DNA of 64,000 bases from an uncultured Aquimarina sp. (lineage in GTDB: Bacteria; Bacteroidota; Bacteroidia; Flavobacteriales; Flavobacteriaceae). Each line of letters starts with the position of its first letter. The first letter of the stretch is position 1. The notes beneath the pieces were generated by a model. The model ran no database searches and was not told the DNA's origin. It worked only from the letters and a program-made list of their open reading frames with translations. The translations under genes and the position numbers were made by a program. Below are positions 42,823 through 51,490 of this stretch, piece by piece. The stretch is taken from the NCBI GenBank assembly GCA_947498775.1, contig CANMLL010000003.1, forward strand, positions 186,001 through 250,000. Reading direction: 5' to 3'.

Positions 42823-44586
42823 ATGACAGAACCCATAGATAAAAAACAAAAAAAGAAATCGAAAGTAACTATTGGGCAAGCCTTTAAAACCATTATCTGG
42901 CCTAGAAGAAATCTGGTTTTTATTGGCTTACTGCTTATTGTTTTAAGCAGATTAGCGAGTTTGATACTACCAGTGGCCAGTAAATACCTAATGGATGATG
43001 TAATCGCCAAAAAGGATTACGAAATGCTTAAATTATTATTATTAGGTGTTGGTGGCGCTATTTTAGTACAATCTGCCACTTCGTTTCTGTTAACCAGAAT
43101 TCTTAGTGTACAGGCACAGTTTTTAATATCAGAATTACGGGCACAAGTACAAAAGAAAGTATTGTCATTACCTATCAGCTTCTTCGACAACACAAAATCA
43201 GGGGCTTTGGTATCCCGTATTATGAGTGATGTAGAAGGTGTTAGAAACCTCATCGGGACAGGTCTCGTGCAGTTAGTGGGTGGTACGATTACGGCTATTA
43301 TTTCTTTGGTATTACTTATTCGTATTAGTCCATCGATGACTTTGTTTGTGTTGGTTCCTGTCTCTGTATTTGGAGTAGTTGCTTTAAAAGCCTTCAAATA
43401 TATTAGGCCCATATTCAGAAAACGTGGTGTAATTAATGCCGAAGTAAAGGGCAGATTAACTGAAACCCTTGCGGGGGTTAGAGTAATCAAAGGGTTTAAT
43501 GCCGAAATGCAGGAGAATAAGACCTTTGAAGAAGGTGTTGATCGCTTATTTCAGAATGTAAAAAAGAGCTTAACGGCTACTGCATTGATGACAAGTTCTT
43601 CAACATTCTTACTCGGAATTGCCTCTACCGGAATTATGGGAATAGGTGGATATAAAATTATGATCGATGAGCTTACTGTGGGAGATTTTCTATCCTTTAC
43701 CTTATTACTTGGGTTTATGATTGCCCCTATTGTGCAGATGAGTAACATAGGTAGCCAGTTAACTGAAGCATTAGCAGGTTTGGACCGTACCGAAGAGCTT
43801 ATGAATATGACTCCAGAGGAAGAGATGGAAGATAGAACTGTAGAATTAGGTGATATAAAAGGCGATATCATATTTGACAACGTTTCTTTTTCTTATGAAG
43901 AAGGCAAAGAAGTATTGCATAATATTAGTTTTAGGGCACCCCCGGGTTCTGTTACAGCGTTGGTAGGAAGTTCGGGATCAGGTAAATCGACCATTGCTGG
44001 ATTATCTGCTACATTTTTAAATCCTAAATCAGGCCTTATTACTATAGATAGCCATGATATTTCGAAAGTAAAACTAACCAGCTACCGTCGTAATCTGGGG
44101 GTCGTTTTACAAGACGAATTTTTGTTTGAAGGCACGATTCGTGAAAATATTCTGTTCCCAAAACCCAATGCTACCGAAGAGGAACTTCAAAAAGCTGTAA
44201 AAGCAGCCTATGTAAATGAATTTACCGATCGTTTTGATGATGGTTTGGATACGCTTATCGGAGAACGAGGCGTAAAATTATCGGGCGGACAACGACAGCG
44301 TATTGCCATTGCCAGGGCTATACTTGCCGATCCCAAAATTATTATTCTGGATGAAGCCACTTCTAATCTGGATACCGAAAGCGAAGCTTTGATACAAAAA
44401 AGTTTGGGTGAATTGATGAAAGGCAGAACCACTTTTGTAATTGCACACCGATTAAGTACCATCAAAAAAGCAGATCAGATCCTGGTTATTGAATCCGGAA
44501 AGATAGCAGAACGTGGCAATCATGACGAACTCATTGCTGCCGAAGGAAGGTATTTTGACCTGTATACGTATCAGGCAAGAATTTAG
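42823..44586 (+). CDS. MsbA-like ABC exporter
   Basis: This 587-residue half-transporter has a six-helix membrane domain (about 30-320) and a nucleotide-binding domain. Walker A GSSGSGKST lies at 382-390. The signature is LSGGQRQRIAIARA and Walker B is ADPKIIILDEATSNLD. It forms a homodimer in the inner membrane. The family exports lipids, lipid A or hydrophobic drugs. The substrate cannot be read from the sequence. It starts 2 bases after the metallo-beta-lactamase gene, so the two are co-transcribed, which may or may not reflect a shared role in envelope defence. Confidence 0.88.
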   Translation: MTEPIDKKQKKKSKVTIGQAFKTIIWPRRNLVFIGLLLIVLSRLASLILPVASKYLMDDVIAKKDYEMLKLLLLGVGGAILVQSATSFLLTRILSVQAQFLISELRAQVQKKVLSLPISFFDNTKSGALVSRIMSDVEGVRNLIGTGLVQLVGGTITAIISLVLLIRISPSMTLFVLVPVSVFGVVALKAFKYIRPIFRKRGVINAEVKGRLTETLAGVRVIKGFNAEMQENKTFEEGVDRLFQNVKKSLTATALMTSSSTFLLGIASTGIMGIGGYKIMIDELTVGDFLSFTLLLGFMIAPIVQMSNIGSQLTEALAGLDRTEELMNMTPEEEMEDRTVELGDIKGDIIFDNVSFSYEEGKEVLHNISFRAPPGSVTALVGSSGSGKSTIAGLSATFLNPKSGLITIDSHDISKVKLTSYRRNLGVVLQDEFLFEGTIRENILFPKPNATEEELQKAVKAAYVNEFTDRFDDGLDTLIGERGVKLSGGQRQRIAIARAILADPKIIILDEATSNLDTESEALIQKSLGELMKGRTTFVIAHRLSTIKKADQILVIESGKIAERGNHDELIAAEGRYFDLYTYQARI

Positions 44587-44640
44587 ATTAATTCTTAACG
44601 CAAGATTTGATAAATTTAAGGTAAACAAAAAATCAAATCT

Positions 44641-44880
44641 ATGAGTAATAATATACGTGGTGGTGATGCACCTATCCCCTGCCAATTAGAAGAAGGTAAA
44701 AACTATGCCTGGTGCAGTTGCGGCCATAGCGCTGATCAACCTTTTTGCAATGGCAACCACAAAAAAGAAGGAGGAACAAATCCAGTTATCTTTACAGTTG
44801 CAGAAGCCCGAGAAGCTTATCTATGTACTTGCAAACAAACGGGCAACCCTCCTTACTGTGATGGGTCTCATAAAAAATAA
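44641..44880 (+). CDS. CDGSH-type iron-sulfur protein with two motifs
   Basis: This 79-residue protein carries two CDGSH-like [2Fe-2S] motifs, CSCGHSADQPFCNGNH (about 23-38) and CTCKQTGNPPYCDGSH (about 62-77). Each provides three Cys and one His. The family is cytoplasmic, with proposed roles in redox or iron-sulfur transfer. It lies 54 bases after the ABC exporter and may form the end of that unit. The first motif has Asn in place of Asp in CDGSH. Confidence 0.9.
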   Translation: MSNNIRGGDAPIPCQLEEGKNYAWCSCGHSADQPFCNGNHKKEGGTNPVIFTVAEAREAYLCTCKQTGNPPYCDGSHKK

Positions 44881-44888
44881 TTAAAAAA

Positions 44889-44923
44889 CGCTGTTTAGGA
44901 ATCTCTAACAGAGCTTTTTTTTT
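44889..44923 (+). terminator. Weak terminator after the CDGSH gene
   Basis: An imperfect stem around GCTGTTTAG and CTAACAGAGC is followed by a run of nine T on the plus strand. The stem contains bulges, so confidence is moderate. Confidence 0.45.
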
Positions 44924-44935
44924 AGTTATTGAGAT

Positions 44936-45238
44936 TTATTCATTTGTAGTGTCTTCACTTTGTATCCAGGTAAATATAATTGTTACCGCTCTGGAAACTA
45001 TAAAGACAACAAAACCAAAGATCGTTGGTAATGCAGATACTTTTAACCCTCCTGCTAGCATGTCTGTCGAGATTTCGCCTAGCAGTTCGATTTTATCAAA
45101 TGCTACAACAAGGCCTATCAACTGACCAAGTACTCCCCAAACCAGTGTCAAAAGCCCTACAGAATTGATAAGTTTTATATATTTTTCTGAAGAAAATACC
45201 TCAATATCGATTAAAAAAATCTTATTTAAAATTTAATT
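44936..45238 (-). pseudogene. N-terminally truncated MotA/TolQ-family remnant
   Basis: The open frame encodes two membrane helices in MotA/TolQ order (SVGLLTLVWGVLGQLIGLVV and ALPTIFGFVVFIVSRAVTII) with the intervening FDKIELLGEISTDMLAGGLK, which matches small MotA/TolQ/ExbB-like proteins of Flavobacteriia. These normally begin with another membrane helix, but here an in-frame stop (45239-45241) precedes the frame and no ATG is present; the first usable codon is TTG at 45151. The upstream reading, including SEKYIKLINS, looks protein-like, so the N-terminus was probably lost. It could still be made from the TTG as a 71-residue protein. Confidence 0.5.
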
Positions 45239-45339
45239 TTAACACAGATTTAATAAATATTTAGGCATCCTTTTAAAAATTAAACATCTTTTCTACAGTT
45301 TAACTACATACTATATAAAACTTTAAAAAAGCAAAAATT

Positions 45340-45810
45340 ATGAAAAAATTAATGTTAGGATTGCTACTGGCGACTCCACTATTATTTATGAATTGTAGTG
45401 ACGATGACGATGCCCCATCTCAAGAATCAATAACCTATCAACTAGCAGAAGTGGATAGTTCAGGGGTCTCAGGAACCGCAAGATTCATAAAACTAGACAG
45501 CATGACTACCAGAATTGATGTGCAACTTTCAGGTACAATTGATAGTCTAACCCACCCGATGCACATTCACGTTAACGATGCAGCAGAAGGAGGAGATATT
45601 GCAATTACATTAGAAGGTGTTAATGGAGTTACAGGGTTGAGCTCTACTACGGTAACACGATTAGACAGTATAGGCGATGCAGCTGGTACTTCAATAAATT
45701 ATGAGGGGCTACTTGAGTTTGACGGGCACATTAATGTGCATTTAAGCCCTGAAGAACTTAGTACAATAGTTGCACAGGGTGATATAGGAAGTAACATAAA
45801 TACACCATAA
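45340..45810 (+). CDS. CHRD-like/superoxide-dismutase-fold lipoprotein
   Basis: This 156-residue lipoprotein has a signal ending FMNC (Cys19), followed by DDDDAPS. The body is a single beta-sandwich with SGVSGTARFIKLDS, HPMHIHVNDAAEGGDIAITLEGV and DGHINVHLSPEEL, resembling the CHRD family (chordin-like, often with Cu/Zn-SOD-like folds). The HPMHIH segment could bind metal, but the ligands are not established. Function is unknown. It is a single gene with a terminator at 45834. Confidence 0.65.
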   Translation: MKKLMLGLLLATPLLFMNCSDDDDAPSQESITYQLAEVDSSGVSGTARFIKLDSMTTRIDVQLSGTIDSLTHPMHIHVNDAAEGGDIAITLEGVNGVTGLSSTTVTRLDSIGDAAGTSINYEGLLEFDGHINVHLSPEELSTIVAQGDIGSNINTP

Positions 45811-45833
45811 CCTTGAATAAAGAATGTATTCTT

Positions 45834-45863
45834 AAAAAGCGAACCAAAATTGGTTCGCTTTTC
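45834..45863. terminator. Bidirectional terminator between the CHRD-like gene and lpdA
   Basis: A 12-bp stem, AAAAGCGAACCA (45835-45846) with TGGTTCGCTTTT (45851-45862), has a 4-base loop with A and T runs on either side. It lies between convergent genes. Confidence 0.85.
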
Positions 45864-45882
45864 TATTTTTTAGAGAATAAAC

Positions 45883-47289
45883 TTATACATGTAGTGCCCT
45901 ATTATCTGTAGCGGCCAGAGCAGCTTCTTTTACAGCTTCTGTAAATGTAGGATGTGCATGTGACATTCGCGAAATATCCTCTGCCGACGCTCTAAACTCC
46001 ATTGCAGTCACTGCTTCTGCAATTAGATCTGCACAACGAGCACCTATCATATGTACGCCAAGAACCTCATCTGTCTTTTCATCAGCCAATATTTTCACAA
46101 AACCATCCAAATCTCCACTCGCTCTGGATCTACCTAATGCTCTAAATGGAAACTGACCCGATTTATATTCTACTCCTGCTTCTTTAAGCTCCTCTTCGGT
46201 TTTGCCTACAGCAGCTACCTCTGGCCAAGTATACACAACACCTGGGATTAGGTTATAATCGATATGTGGTTTTTGTCCGGCGATAGTTTCTGCCACAAAA
46301 GTTCCTTCTTCCTCGGCCTTATGCGCTAACATTGCTCCCTTAATTACATCGCCAATTGCATAAATATTAGAAATGTTAGTCTGTAAATGATTATTAACTT
46401 CAACCTGCCCTCTATCATTGATTTTTACCCCTGCAGCCTCTGCATTTAAGCCATCGGTATATGGACGGCGTCCTACAGAAACTAGGCAATAATCCCCTTT
46501 AAACTCTATAGGGTTTCCTTTCTTATCATCAGCAGTTATGGTTACCTGTTTTGCAGTCGTTTTTAAAGCAGTAACTTTATGCGAAGTATAAAATTTTACA
46601 CCTTGCTTTTTCATTACTTTTTGTAATTCACGGGATAATGCTTTATCCATACCGGGGATAATTCTATCCATAAACTCTACTACAGACACTTCGGCTCCTA
46701 ATCTACGGTACACTTGTCCTAGTTCTAGACCAATAACTCCACCGCCAATAATCACTATGTGTTTAGGTACTTCTTTTAGTTTTAAAGCTTCCGTAGAAGT
46801 AATGATTCTCTTCTTATCAATTTTGATGAACGGCAAAGTAGATGGTTTTGACCCCGTAGCAATAATGGTGTTTTTTGCTTCAATAGTCTCTATACCACCA
46901 TCATTTTTGGTAATATCGATATGAGTTGCATCTTTAAAAGCTCCTACACCTTCAAAAACGTCTATATTATTTTTTTTCATCAAGAAACTTACCCCATCAC
47001 AAGTCTGATCAACTACGGTTTGTTTACGTGCGATCATCTTTTCGAGATTTATTTTTACATCCCCTGGGATTTCGATTCCATGATCTTCAAAATGCTTTAC
47101 AGCATGCTCATAGTGATGCGAAGAATCTAACAGCGCCTTACTAGGAATACATCCAACATTAAGGCAAGTTCCTCCAAGAGTTGAATATTTTTCGATTATT
47201 GCAGTTTTCATACCTAGTTGTGCGCATCGAATAGCGGCTACATACCCACCAGGTCCAGAGCCAATCACGGCTACATCATATGTACTCAT
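45883..47289 (-). CDS. lpdA: Dihydrolipoyl dehydrogenase (E3)
   Basis: This 468-residue FAD enzyme reoxidises dihydrolipoamide of the pyruvate, 2-oxoglutarate or branched-chain dehydrogenase complexes using NAD. The N-terminal GSGPGG is the FAD site. The redox cysteines are Cys42 and Cys47 in GGTCLNVGCIPSKALL. The NAD site is VIIGGGVIGLELG, and HAHPTFTEAVKEAAL carries the His-Glu pair. The length is full. It is a single gene; a -7 box TAACTTTG lies at 47329. Confidence 0.96.
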   Translation of the reverse strand: MSTYDVAVIGSGPGGYVAAIRCAQLGMKTAIIEKYSTLGGTCLNVGCIPSKALLDSSHHYEHAVKHFEDHGIEIPGDVKINLEKMIARKQTVVDQTCDGVSFLMKKNNIDVFEGVGAFKDATHIDITKNDGGIETIEAKNTIIATGSKPSTLPFIKIDKKRIITSTEALKLKEVPKHIVIIGGGVIGLELGQVYRRLGAEVSVVEFMDRIIPGMDKALSRELQKVMKKQGVKFYTSHKVTALKTTAKQVTITADDKKGNPIEFKGDYCLVSVGRRPYTDGLNAEAAGVKINDRGQVEVNNHLQTNISNIYAIGDVIKGAMLAHKAEEEGTFVAETIAGQKPHIDYNLIPGVVYTWPEVAAVGKTEEELKEAGVEYKSGQFPFRALGRSRASGDLDGFVKILADEKTDEVLGVHMIGARCADLIAEAVTAMEFRASAEDISRMSHAHPTFTEAVKEAALAATDNRALHV

Positions 47290-47328
47290 AATAGATTATT
47301 ATGTTGTGCGTATTATTTTTTGAAAAGG

Positions 47329-47336
47329 CAAAGTTA
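47329..47336 (-). promoter_or_regulatory. -7 box TAACTTTG for lpdA
   Basis: A perfect TAnnTTTG match on the minus strand, 39 bases from the lpdA ATG. The rest of the 295-base divergent gap (47290-47584) shows no gene. Confidence 0.5.
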
Positions 47337-47584
47337 GCGGTATTCAATAAATAATTTAGCTATCGAATGAAAAAATAATGTACATATTAACAAATAATTT
47401 GCAAGATCATCAATTTCTACTGAAAAGCAATATTTGTGGGGCTTCAAAAGTTATACTGCATTGAATAAAAAAGTAGCAAACTAAAGAATGAGATAATGAA
47501 GCAGTTAAAAACAAAAATCTTTGCTACTTTGCAACTTCATTATTTTATTCATAAAACCTAAAAAAAAGACCTTTTACTACAATT

Positions 47585-49141
47585 ATGCGATACCTATCCT
47601 CACTTTTTCTTCTTGTAGTTATAATTTTGTGTAGTTCATGCCGTAAAGATTTTGAATCAGGACCAAGTACAGGAAATCTTCAGTTTTCTACAGACACATT
47701 GCTCCTTGATACTGTTTTTACCAATATTGGATCCAGCACGTATAGCTTTAAGGTATATAATCGTACTAATGATGATTTTACCATTCCGACGATCGCCTTA
47801 GAGCGAGGAGAAAACTCTGGTTACCGCCTTAATGTAGACGGAATTCCCGGGAAATCATTTGAAAATATACAGGTATTGGCCAAGGATAGTATTTTTGTTT
47901 TTGTTGAAACCACTACAGATATCACCGATCAGACCACAGAAACCGAGTTTTTATATACCGACAGAATACTTTTTGACAGTAGTGGAAGTCAGCAGGATGT
48001 CGATCTGGTCACTCTGGTAAAAGATGCGGTATTTTTATTTCCGTCGAGAGATGTGATGACTGGAGAAGTTGAGACCCTATTGCTAGGTTTGGATGAAGAA
48101 AATAATGAGATCAGGATTGAGGGTTTTTTTCTACAGGATGATCAACTCAATTTCACAAACGAGAAACCTTATGTGATCTATGGATATGCAGCTATTCCTG
48201 GCGGAAGAACGCTTACCATTGATGCTGGTGCCAGAATACATTTTCATGCAGAGTCAGGGATTATAGCAGCAGACAACGCAACCCTGCTGGTAAATGGAGA
48301 ATTAAGTTCTGACCCCGAGGTTCTCGAAAACGAAGTAATTTTTGAAGGCGATAGATTAGAGCCCCTTTATAATGAAATCCCAGGACAATGGGGTACCATT
48401 TGGCTTACTGCAGGAAGCACAGGCCACATCATTAACCATGCGACTATTAAAAATGCGACAGTTGGTATTCTTATGGATTCTAACGATGGTGGAGTCGATC
48501 CCACACTTACTATTTCTAATACTCAAATATATAATAGCTCTAATGTAGGTCTATTGGCGCGTACAGGGAATCTTCTTGGTGAAAACCTGGTGATCAATAA
48601 TGCAGGGCAAGTATCGCTTAACTGTAGCCTGGGTGGAACTTATAATTTTAATCATTGTACATTTACGAATTATTCAAGTATCGGCTCCGGTTTCAGGGAT
48701 TTGCCTGCAATACTTATTGATAACAACATACAGATTAGCGAAACTGAAGTTGTGGTCGCCGATTTACTCGAAGCAAATTTCTCGAATTGTATAATTTATG
48801 GCAATCAGGATCTAGAATTGTTATTCAGCAAAGTGGAAGGCACTGCTTTTAACTACAATTTTAAAAATTGTCTGATTCGATTTAATGACTTTAATAACAG
48901 TTTTGCAGATAATACTTTGTATGATTTTGCAGATACTACCCTTTTTGAAAATATTATTCTGAATGAAGATCCTGGGTTCCAAGCTCCTTTCGACAATATA
49001 CTGAATATTAGTGATGCTTCTGCGGCAAATGGAAATGCGGCTACACCTACTTCAGGTACAGATATTCTTGGTACTCCAAGAAATATGACAGCTCCAGATA
49101 TTGGGGCTTATGAAAGTGTAATGTTTGAAGAAGGGAATTAA
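47585..49141 (+). CDS. Beta-helix surface lipoprotein, unknown function
   Basis: This 518-residue lipoprotein has a signal ending CSSC (Cys19), then RKDFES. The C-terminal two thirds (about 210-500) have repeated short beta-strand turns such as HIINHATIKNATVGILMD and GNLLGENLVINNAGQVSLN. This is the pattern of right-handed parallel beta-helix (choice-of-anchor-like) proteins of Bacteroidota. The N-terminal part may be a beta-sandwich. No catalytic residues stand out. It could bind or cut polysaccharide or be structural. It overlaps an upstream start of the GNAT frame, but the likely GNAT start lies 16 bases after its stop. Confidence 0.7.
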   Translation: MRYLSSLFLLVVIILCSSCRKDFESGPSTGNLQFSTDTLLLDTVFTNIGSSTYSFKVYNRTNDDFTIPTIALERGENSGYRLNVDGIPGKSFENIQVLAKDSIFVFVETTTDITDQTTETEFLYTDRILFDSSGSQQDVDLVTLVKDAVFLFPSRDVMTGEVETLLLGLDEENNEIRIEGFFLQDDQLNFTNEKPYVIYGYAAIPGGRTLTIDAGARIHFHAESGIIAADNATLLVNGELSSDPEVLENEVIFEGDRLEPLYNEIPGQWGTIWLTAGSTGHIINHATIKNATVGILMDSNDGGVDPTLTISNTQIYNSSNVGLLARTGNLLGENLVINNAGQVSLNCSLGGTYNFNHCTFTNYSSIGSGFRDLPAILIDNNIQISETEVVVADLLEANFSNCIIYGNQDLELLFSKVEGTAFNYNFKNCLIRFNDFNNSFADNTLYDFADTTLFENIILNEDPGFQAPFDNILNISDASAANGNAATPTSGTDILGTPRNMTAPDIGAYESVMFEEGN

Positions 49142-49157
49142 AACCAATACTATATCA

Positions 49158-49706
49158 ATGCCAGAATACATTTTCACCTCTCAACGATTAGGTATCAGGA
49201 ATTGGGATTTTAACGATACCCAATCCTTATTTGAGATCAATAATGATGATGATGTAATGGAATTCTTTCCATTTAAACCCTCCAAACAAGATACACAAGA
49301 CTTTATTTTTAGAATGCAGGAAATGCAAAAAGAAAAAGGATTCTGCTATTTTGCCGTTGATATTTTAGAAACTAACGAATTTATTGGATTTATTGGACTT
49401 TGTGAGCAAACCTATCTTGAAGAACTAGGGTCCTTTGTAGATATTGGTTGGCGTCTTAAAAAAAGTAGTTGGAACCAAGGTTACGCTACCGAAGGGGCCA
49501 AAGCTTGCCTGGACTATGGATTTAATACCATCGGATTAGAAAAAATCTACTCGGTTGCTCCAGAGATCAATAAAAAATCTGAATTGATCATGAAAAAAAT
49601 CGGGATGCAGCGAATCAAAACCTTTGATCATCCCAAACTTACTGATTATAAAGAATTAGTATCTTGTGTGTTATATAAAAAGGAACAATTAATTCAGAAC
49701 AAATGA
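49158..49706 (+). CDS. GNAT acetyltransferase (RimJ/RimL type)
   Basis: This 182-residue GNAT protein starts at MPEYIFTSQRLGIRNWDFND, the usual RimJ/RimL-like opening (LxIRxW). The acetyl-CoA-binding region is around WNQGYATEGAKACLDYGF, with GLEKIYSVAPEINKKSELIMKKIGM downstream. It acetylates an N-terminus or small amine, with the substrate unknown. The ATG at 49125 would overlap the preceding gene and add 11 residues, so 49158 is preferred. Its stop overlaps the next start (ATGA). Confidence 0.83.
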   Translation: MPEYIFTSQRLGIRNWDFNDTQSLFEINNDDDVMEFFPFKPSKQDTQDFIFRMQEMQKEKGFCYFAVDILETNEFIGFIGLCEQTYLEELGSFVDIGWRLKKSSWNQGYATEGAKACLDYGFNTIGLEKIYSVAPEINKKSELIMKKIGMQRIKTFDHPKLTDYKELVSCVLYKKEQLIQNK

Positions 49707-50122
49707 CTAGAATCAAAAACATATCGACAACTTTAATTATCATTTTATGTTTTACACAGGTGGTTATAGCACAAAATGAATTAATACATCAAAAAATAAA
49801 TCAGGATATGTATGAGAATTTTTCTAATGCCTTTGCAACACTGGATTATGATTTATTTGCATCCATTCATGGCGAAGAGATGATACGGATTTCTGGGGGT
49901 GGTGGAGAAATAAAAAACTCGAAAACATACCTTGAAGGATACCAAAAAAGATGGAGTGATCCTGCTCAAAAACCGGCCCCAATCGATTTCAGATTGTTAG
50001 AAAGAATTACTTCAGATTCGTTAGTTTCTGATAGGGGAATTTACAGGGTTACTTATCGAAACGATGCCGGTGAAACAAAATACTCTTATGGTAAGTTTCA
50101 TGTTTTGTTAAAGCTAGAATAG
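49703..50122 (+). CDS. NTF2-like secreted protein
   Basis: This 139-residue protein has a signal peptide (about 1-24, ending VIAQNE) and an NTF2-like/DUF4440-type body: a helical start (ENFSNAFATLDYDLFASIHGEEMIRISGGGG) followed by beta strands ending YSYGKFHVLLKLE. Such proteins bind small ligands or act as enzymes, but no active site is evident. Translation is coupled to the GNAT gene by an ATGA overlap. Confidence 0.65.
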   Translation: MTRIKNISTTLIIILCFTQVVIAQNELIHQKINQDMYENFSNAFATLDYDLFASIHGEEMIRISGGGGEIKNSKTYLEGYQKRWSDPAQKPAPIDFRLLERITSDSLVSDRGIYRVTYRNDAGETKYSYGKFHVLLKLE

Positions 50123-50140
50123 AACAACTGGAAAATAATT

Positions 50141-50236
50141 ATGGATTATGATTCTAATGAGAATAAAAGCATTAATAAGGAAAGTTTCGATACTGCATTT
50201 CCTCTTTCCGAATATAAAAAGTATTGGAAACAATAA
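50141..50236 (+). CDS. Small protein, 31 residues (hypothetical)
   Basis: ATG at 50141 opens a 31-codon frame (MDYDSNENKSINKESFDTAF and onward to EYKKYWKQ). It sits between the NTF2-like gene and the lspA promoter, 18 bases after the former's stop. The sequence is hydrophilic, acidic at the start and basic at the end. I do not recognise it; it could be a real microprotein or chance. Confidence 0.3.
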   Translation: MDYDSNENKSINKESFDTAFPLSEYKKYWKQ

Positions 50237-50255
50237 AATAATGCTGGTTTTCTAG

Positions 50256-50263
50256 TATTTTTG
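50256..50263 (+). promoter_or_regulatory. -7 box TATTTTTG for lspA
   Basis: A perfect TAnnTTTG match 27 bases before the ATG at 50291. It overlaps an upstream TTG (50261), making that TTG an unlikely start. Confidence 0.5.
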
Positions 50264-50290
50264 AAAACGTTATTCCCCTTTTTAAAGACG

Positions 50291-50812
50291 ATGAAGATTA
50301 CACAAAAAATTAGAATTGCAGCTATACTTTCACTGGTTTTACTGAATATAAGCTGTGACCAGATCTCTAAAACAGTTGTACGAAAAACAATAGAACCCTA
50401 CGAACGCATCGAGGTTTTTAAGGACAACTTTGTACTAACTAAGGTCGAAAATACAGGAGCCGCCTATAGTATGGGTTCTGATTTGGCCCCTGTCCTCAAA
50501 ATACTGTTATTGCAAATTCTTCCGGTAATCGTTTTATTTATATTATTATGGCAGATCCTTATCAAAACCAATTATTCTAAAGAAACTATTATCGGTTTTA
50601 CGTTTATCATTGGTGGCGGAATTGGAAACCTTTTTGATCGTATCGTCTATGGATCAGTTACTGATTTCTTGATTTTGGATCTAGGCATCTTAAAAACAGA
50701 AATATTTAATATGGCCGATGTTTCTATTATGTTCGGATCGTTATTAGTATTGATTAGTGCGCTTTTTACTAAAAAAGATTCATTTTTTAGAGAAAAACAA
50801 AGGGAGTTATGA
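50291..50812 (+). CDS. lspA: Lipoprotein signal peptidase (signal peptidase II)
   Basis: This 173-residue inner-membrane aspartyl peptidase cleaves prolipoproteins. Four helices are visible. VENTGAAYS lies near residues 52-60, GNLFDR at 112-117, the catalytic Asp125 in VTDFL and the catalytic Asp143 in NMADV. The size is normal. The many lipoproteins in this window depend on this enzyme. The stop overlaps the next gene's start (ATGA), giving translational coupling. Confidence 0.93.
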   Translation: MKITQKIRIAAILSLVLLNISCDQISKTVVRKTIEPYERIEVFKDNFVLTKVENTGAAYSMGSDLAPVLKILLLQILPVIVLFILLWQILIKTNYSKETIIGFTFIIGGGIGNLFDRIVYGSVTDFLILDLGILKTEIFNMADVSIMFGSLLVLISALFTKKDSFFREKQREL

Positions 50813-51414
50813 GTTGGATCAAAGAAATATCTTATGAAGACGCCACTGGCCAACTAAGGAAACTCTTTGATCGTATCAAAGGCCCAAATAATAACATCGA
50901 TAATGTGTTATCGATCCATAGTCTTAGACCACATACGCTTGTCGGTCACATGGGATTGTATAAAAATGTGTTGCATAATTCTAACAATACCTTGCCCAAA
51001 TGGTATCTTGAAACTCTTGGAGTTTATGTAAGCAATCTAAATCGCTGTAATTATTGTGTAGATCATCATGCGGCAGGATTAAAACGATTATTAAATGACG
51101 ATTCCAGATATCAGGAAATTATTACCTGTTTGTTGAATGACGAAGTACAACAACATTTTAAATATCAATACTTAGCTGGTTTAGAATATGCAAAGAAACT
51201 AACTCTTGCTCATCATACCATTACCGAAACTGATATTCACACCTTAAGAAAGCAGAAATTATCTGATGGTGAAATTCTGGAGATCAACCAGGTAGTAAGC
51301 TATTTTAACTATGTTAATCGTACCGTAGTGGGTCTTGGTGTAAATACCGATGGGGATATTATTGGCCTCTCACCCAACGATAGCGATGATCCTAATAATT
51401 GGGGGCATTCTTAA
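50809..51414 (+). CDS. Carboxymuconolactone decarboxylase-like (AhpD/peroxidase-related) protein
   Basis: This 201-residue alpha-helical protein has a CMD/AhpD fold. Cys80 and Cys83 in CNYCVDHH form the AhpD-type CxxC centre with nearby His86 and His87. Family members act as alkylhydroperoxidase-like reductases. A second, C-terminal half carries the GEILEINQVVSYFNYVNRTVVGLG pattern. It is coupled to lspA by an ATGA overlap. The physiological substrate is unknown. Confidence 0.82.
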   Translation: MSWIKEISYEDATGQLRKLFDRIKGPNNNIDNVLSIHSLRPHTLVGHMGLYKNVLHNSNNTLPKWYLETLGVYVSNLNRCNYCVDHHAAGLKRLLNDDSRYQEIITCLLNDEVQQHFKYQYLAGLEYAKKLTLAHHTITETDIHTLRKQKLSDGEILEINQVVSYFNYVNRTVVGLGVNTDGDIIGLSPNDSDDPNNWGHS

Positions 51415-51433
51415 TTCTAGAAGTATAAAAAAA

Positions 51434-51467
51434 AAACCAGCATAATGTAAATACACCATACTGGTTT
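51434..51467 (-). terminator. Terminator of glyA
   Basis: The arms AAACCAG (51434-51440) and CTGGTTT (51461-51467) enclose a loop that can add weaker pairs, and the minus strand has a run of about ten U after the stem. It also lies after the convergent CMD gene. Confidence 0.65.
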
Positions 51468-51490
51468 CTAAGTATATTAACACTTAATTC

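Noticed and set aside
43017..43490. Open frame antisense to the ABC exporter
   Set aside because: It is a shadow frame of the exporter's membrane domain, with no family motifs or start context.
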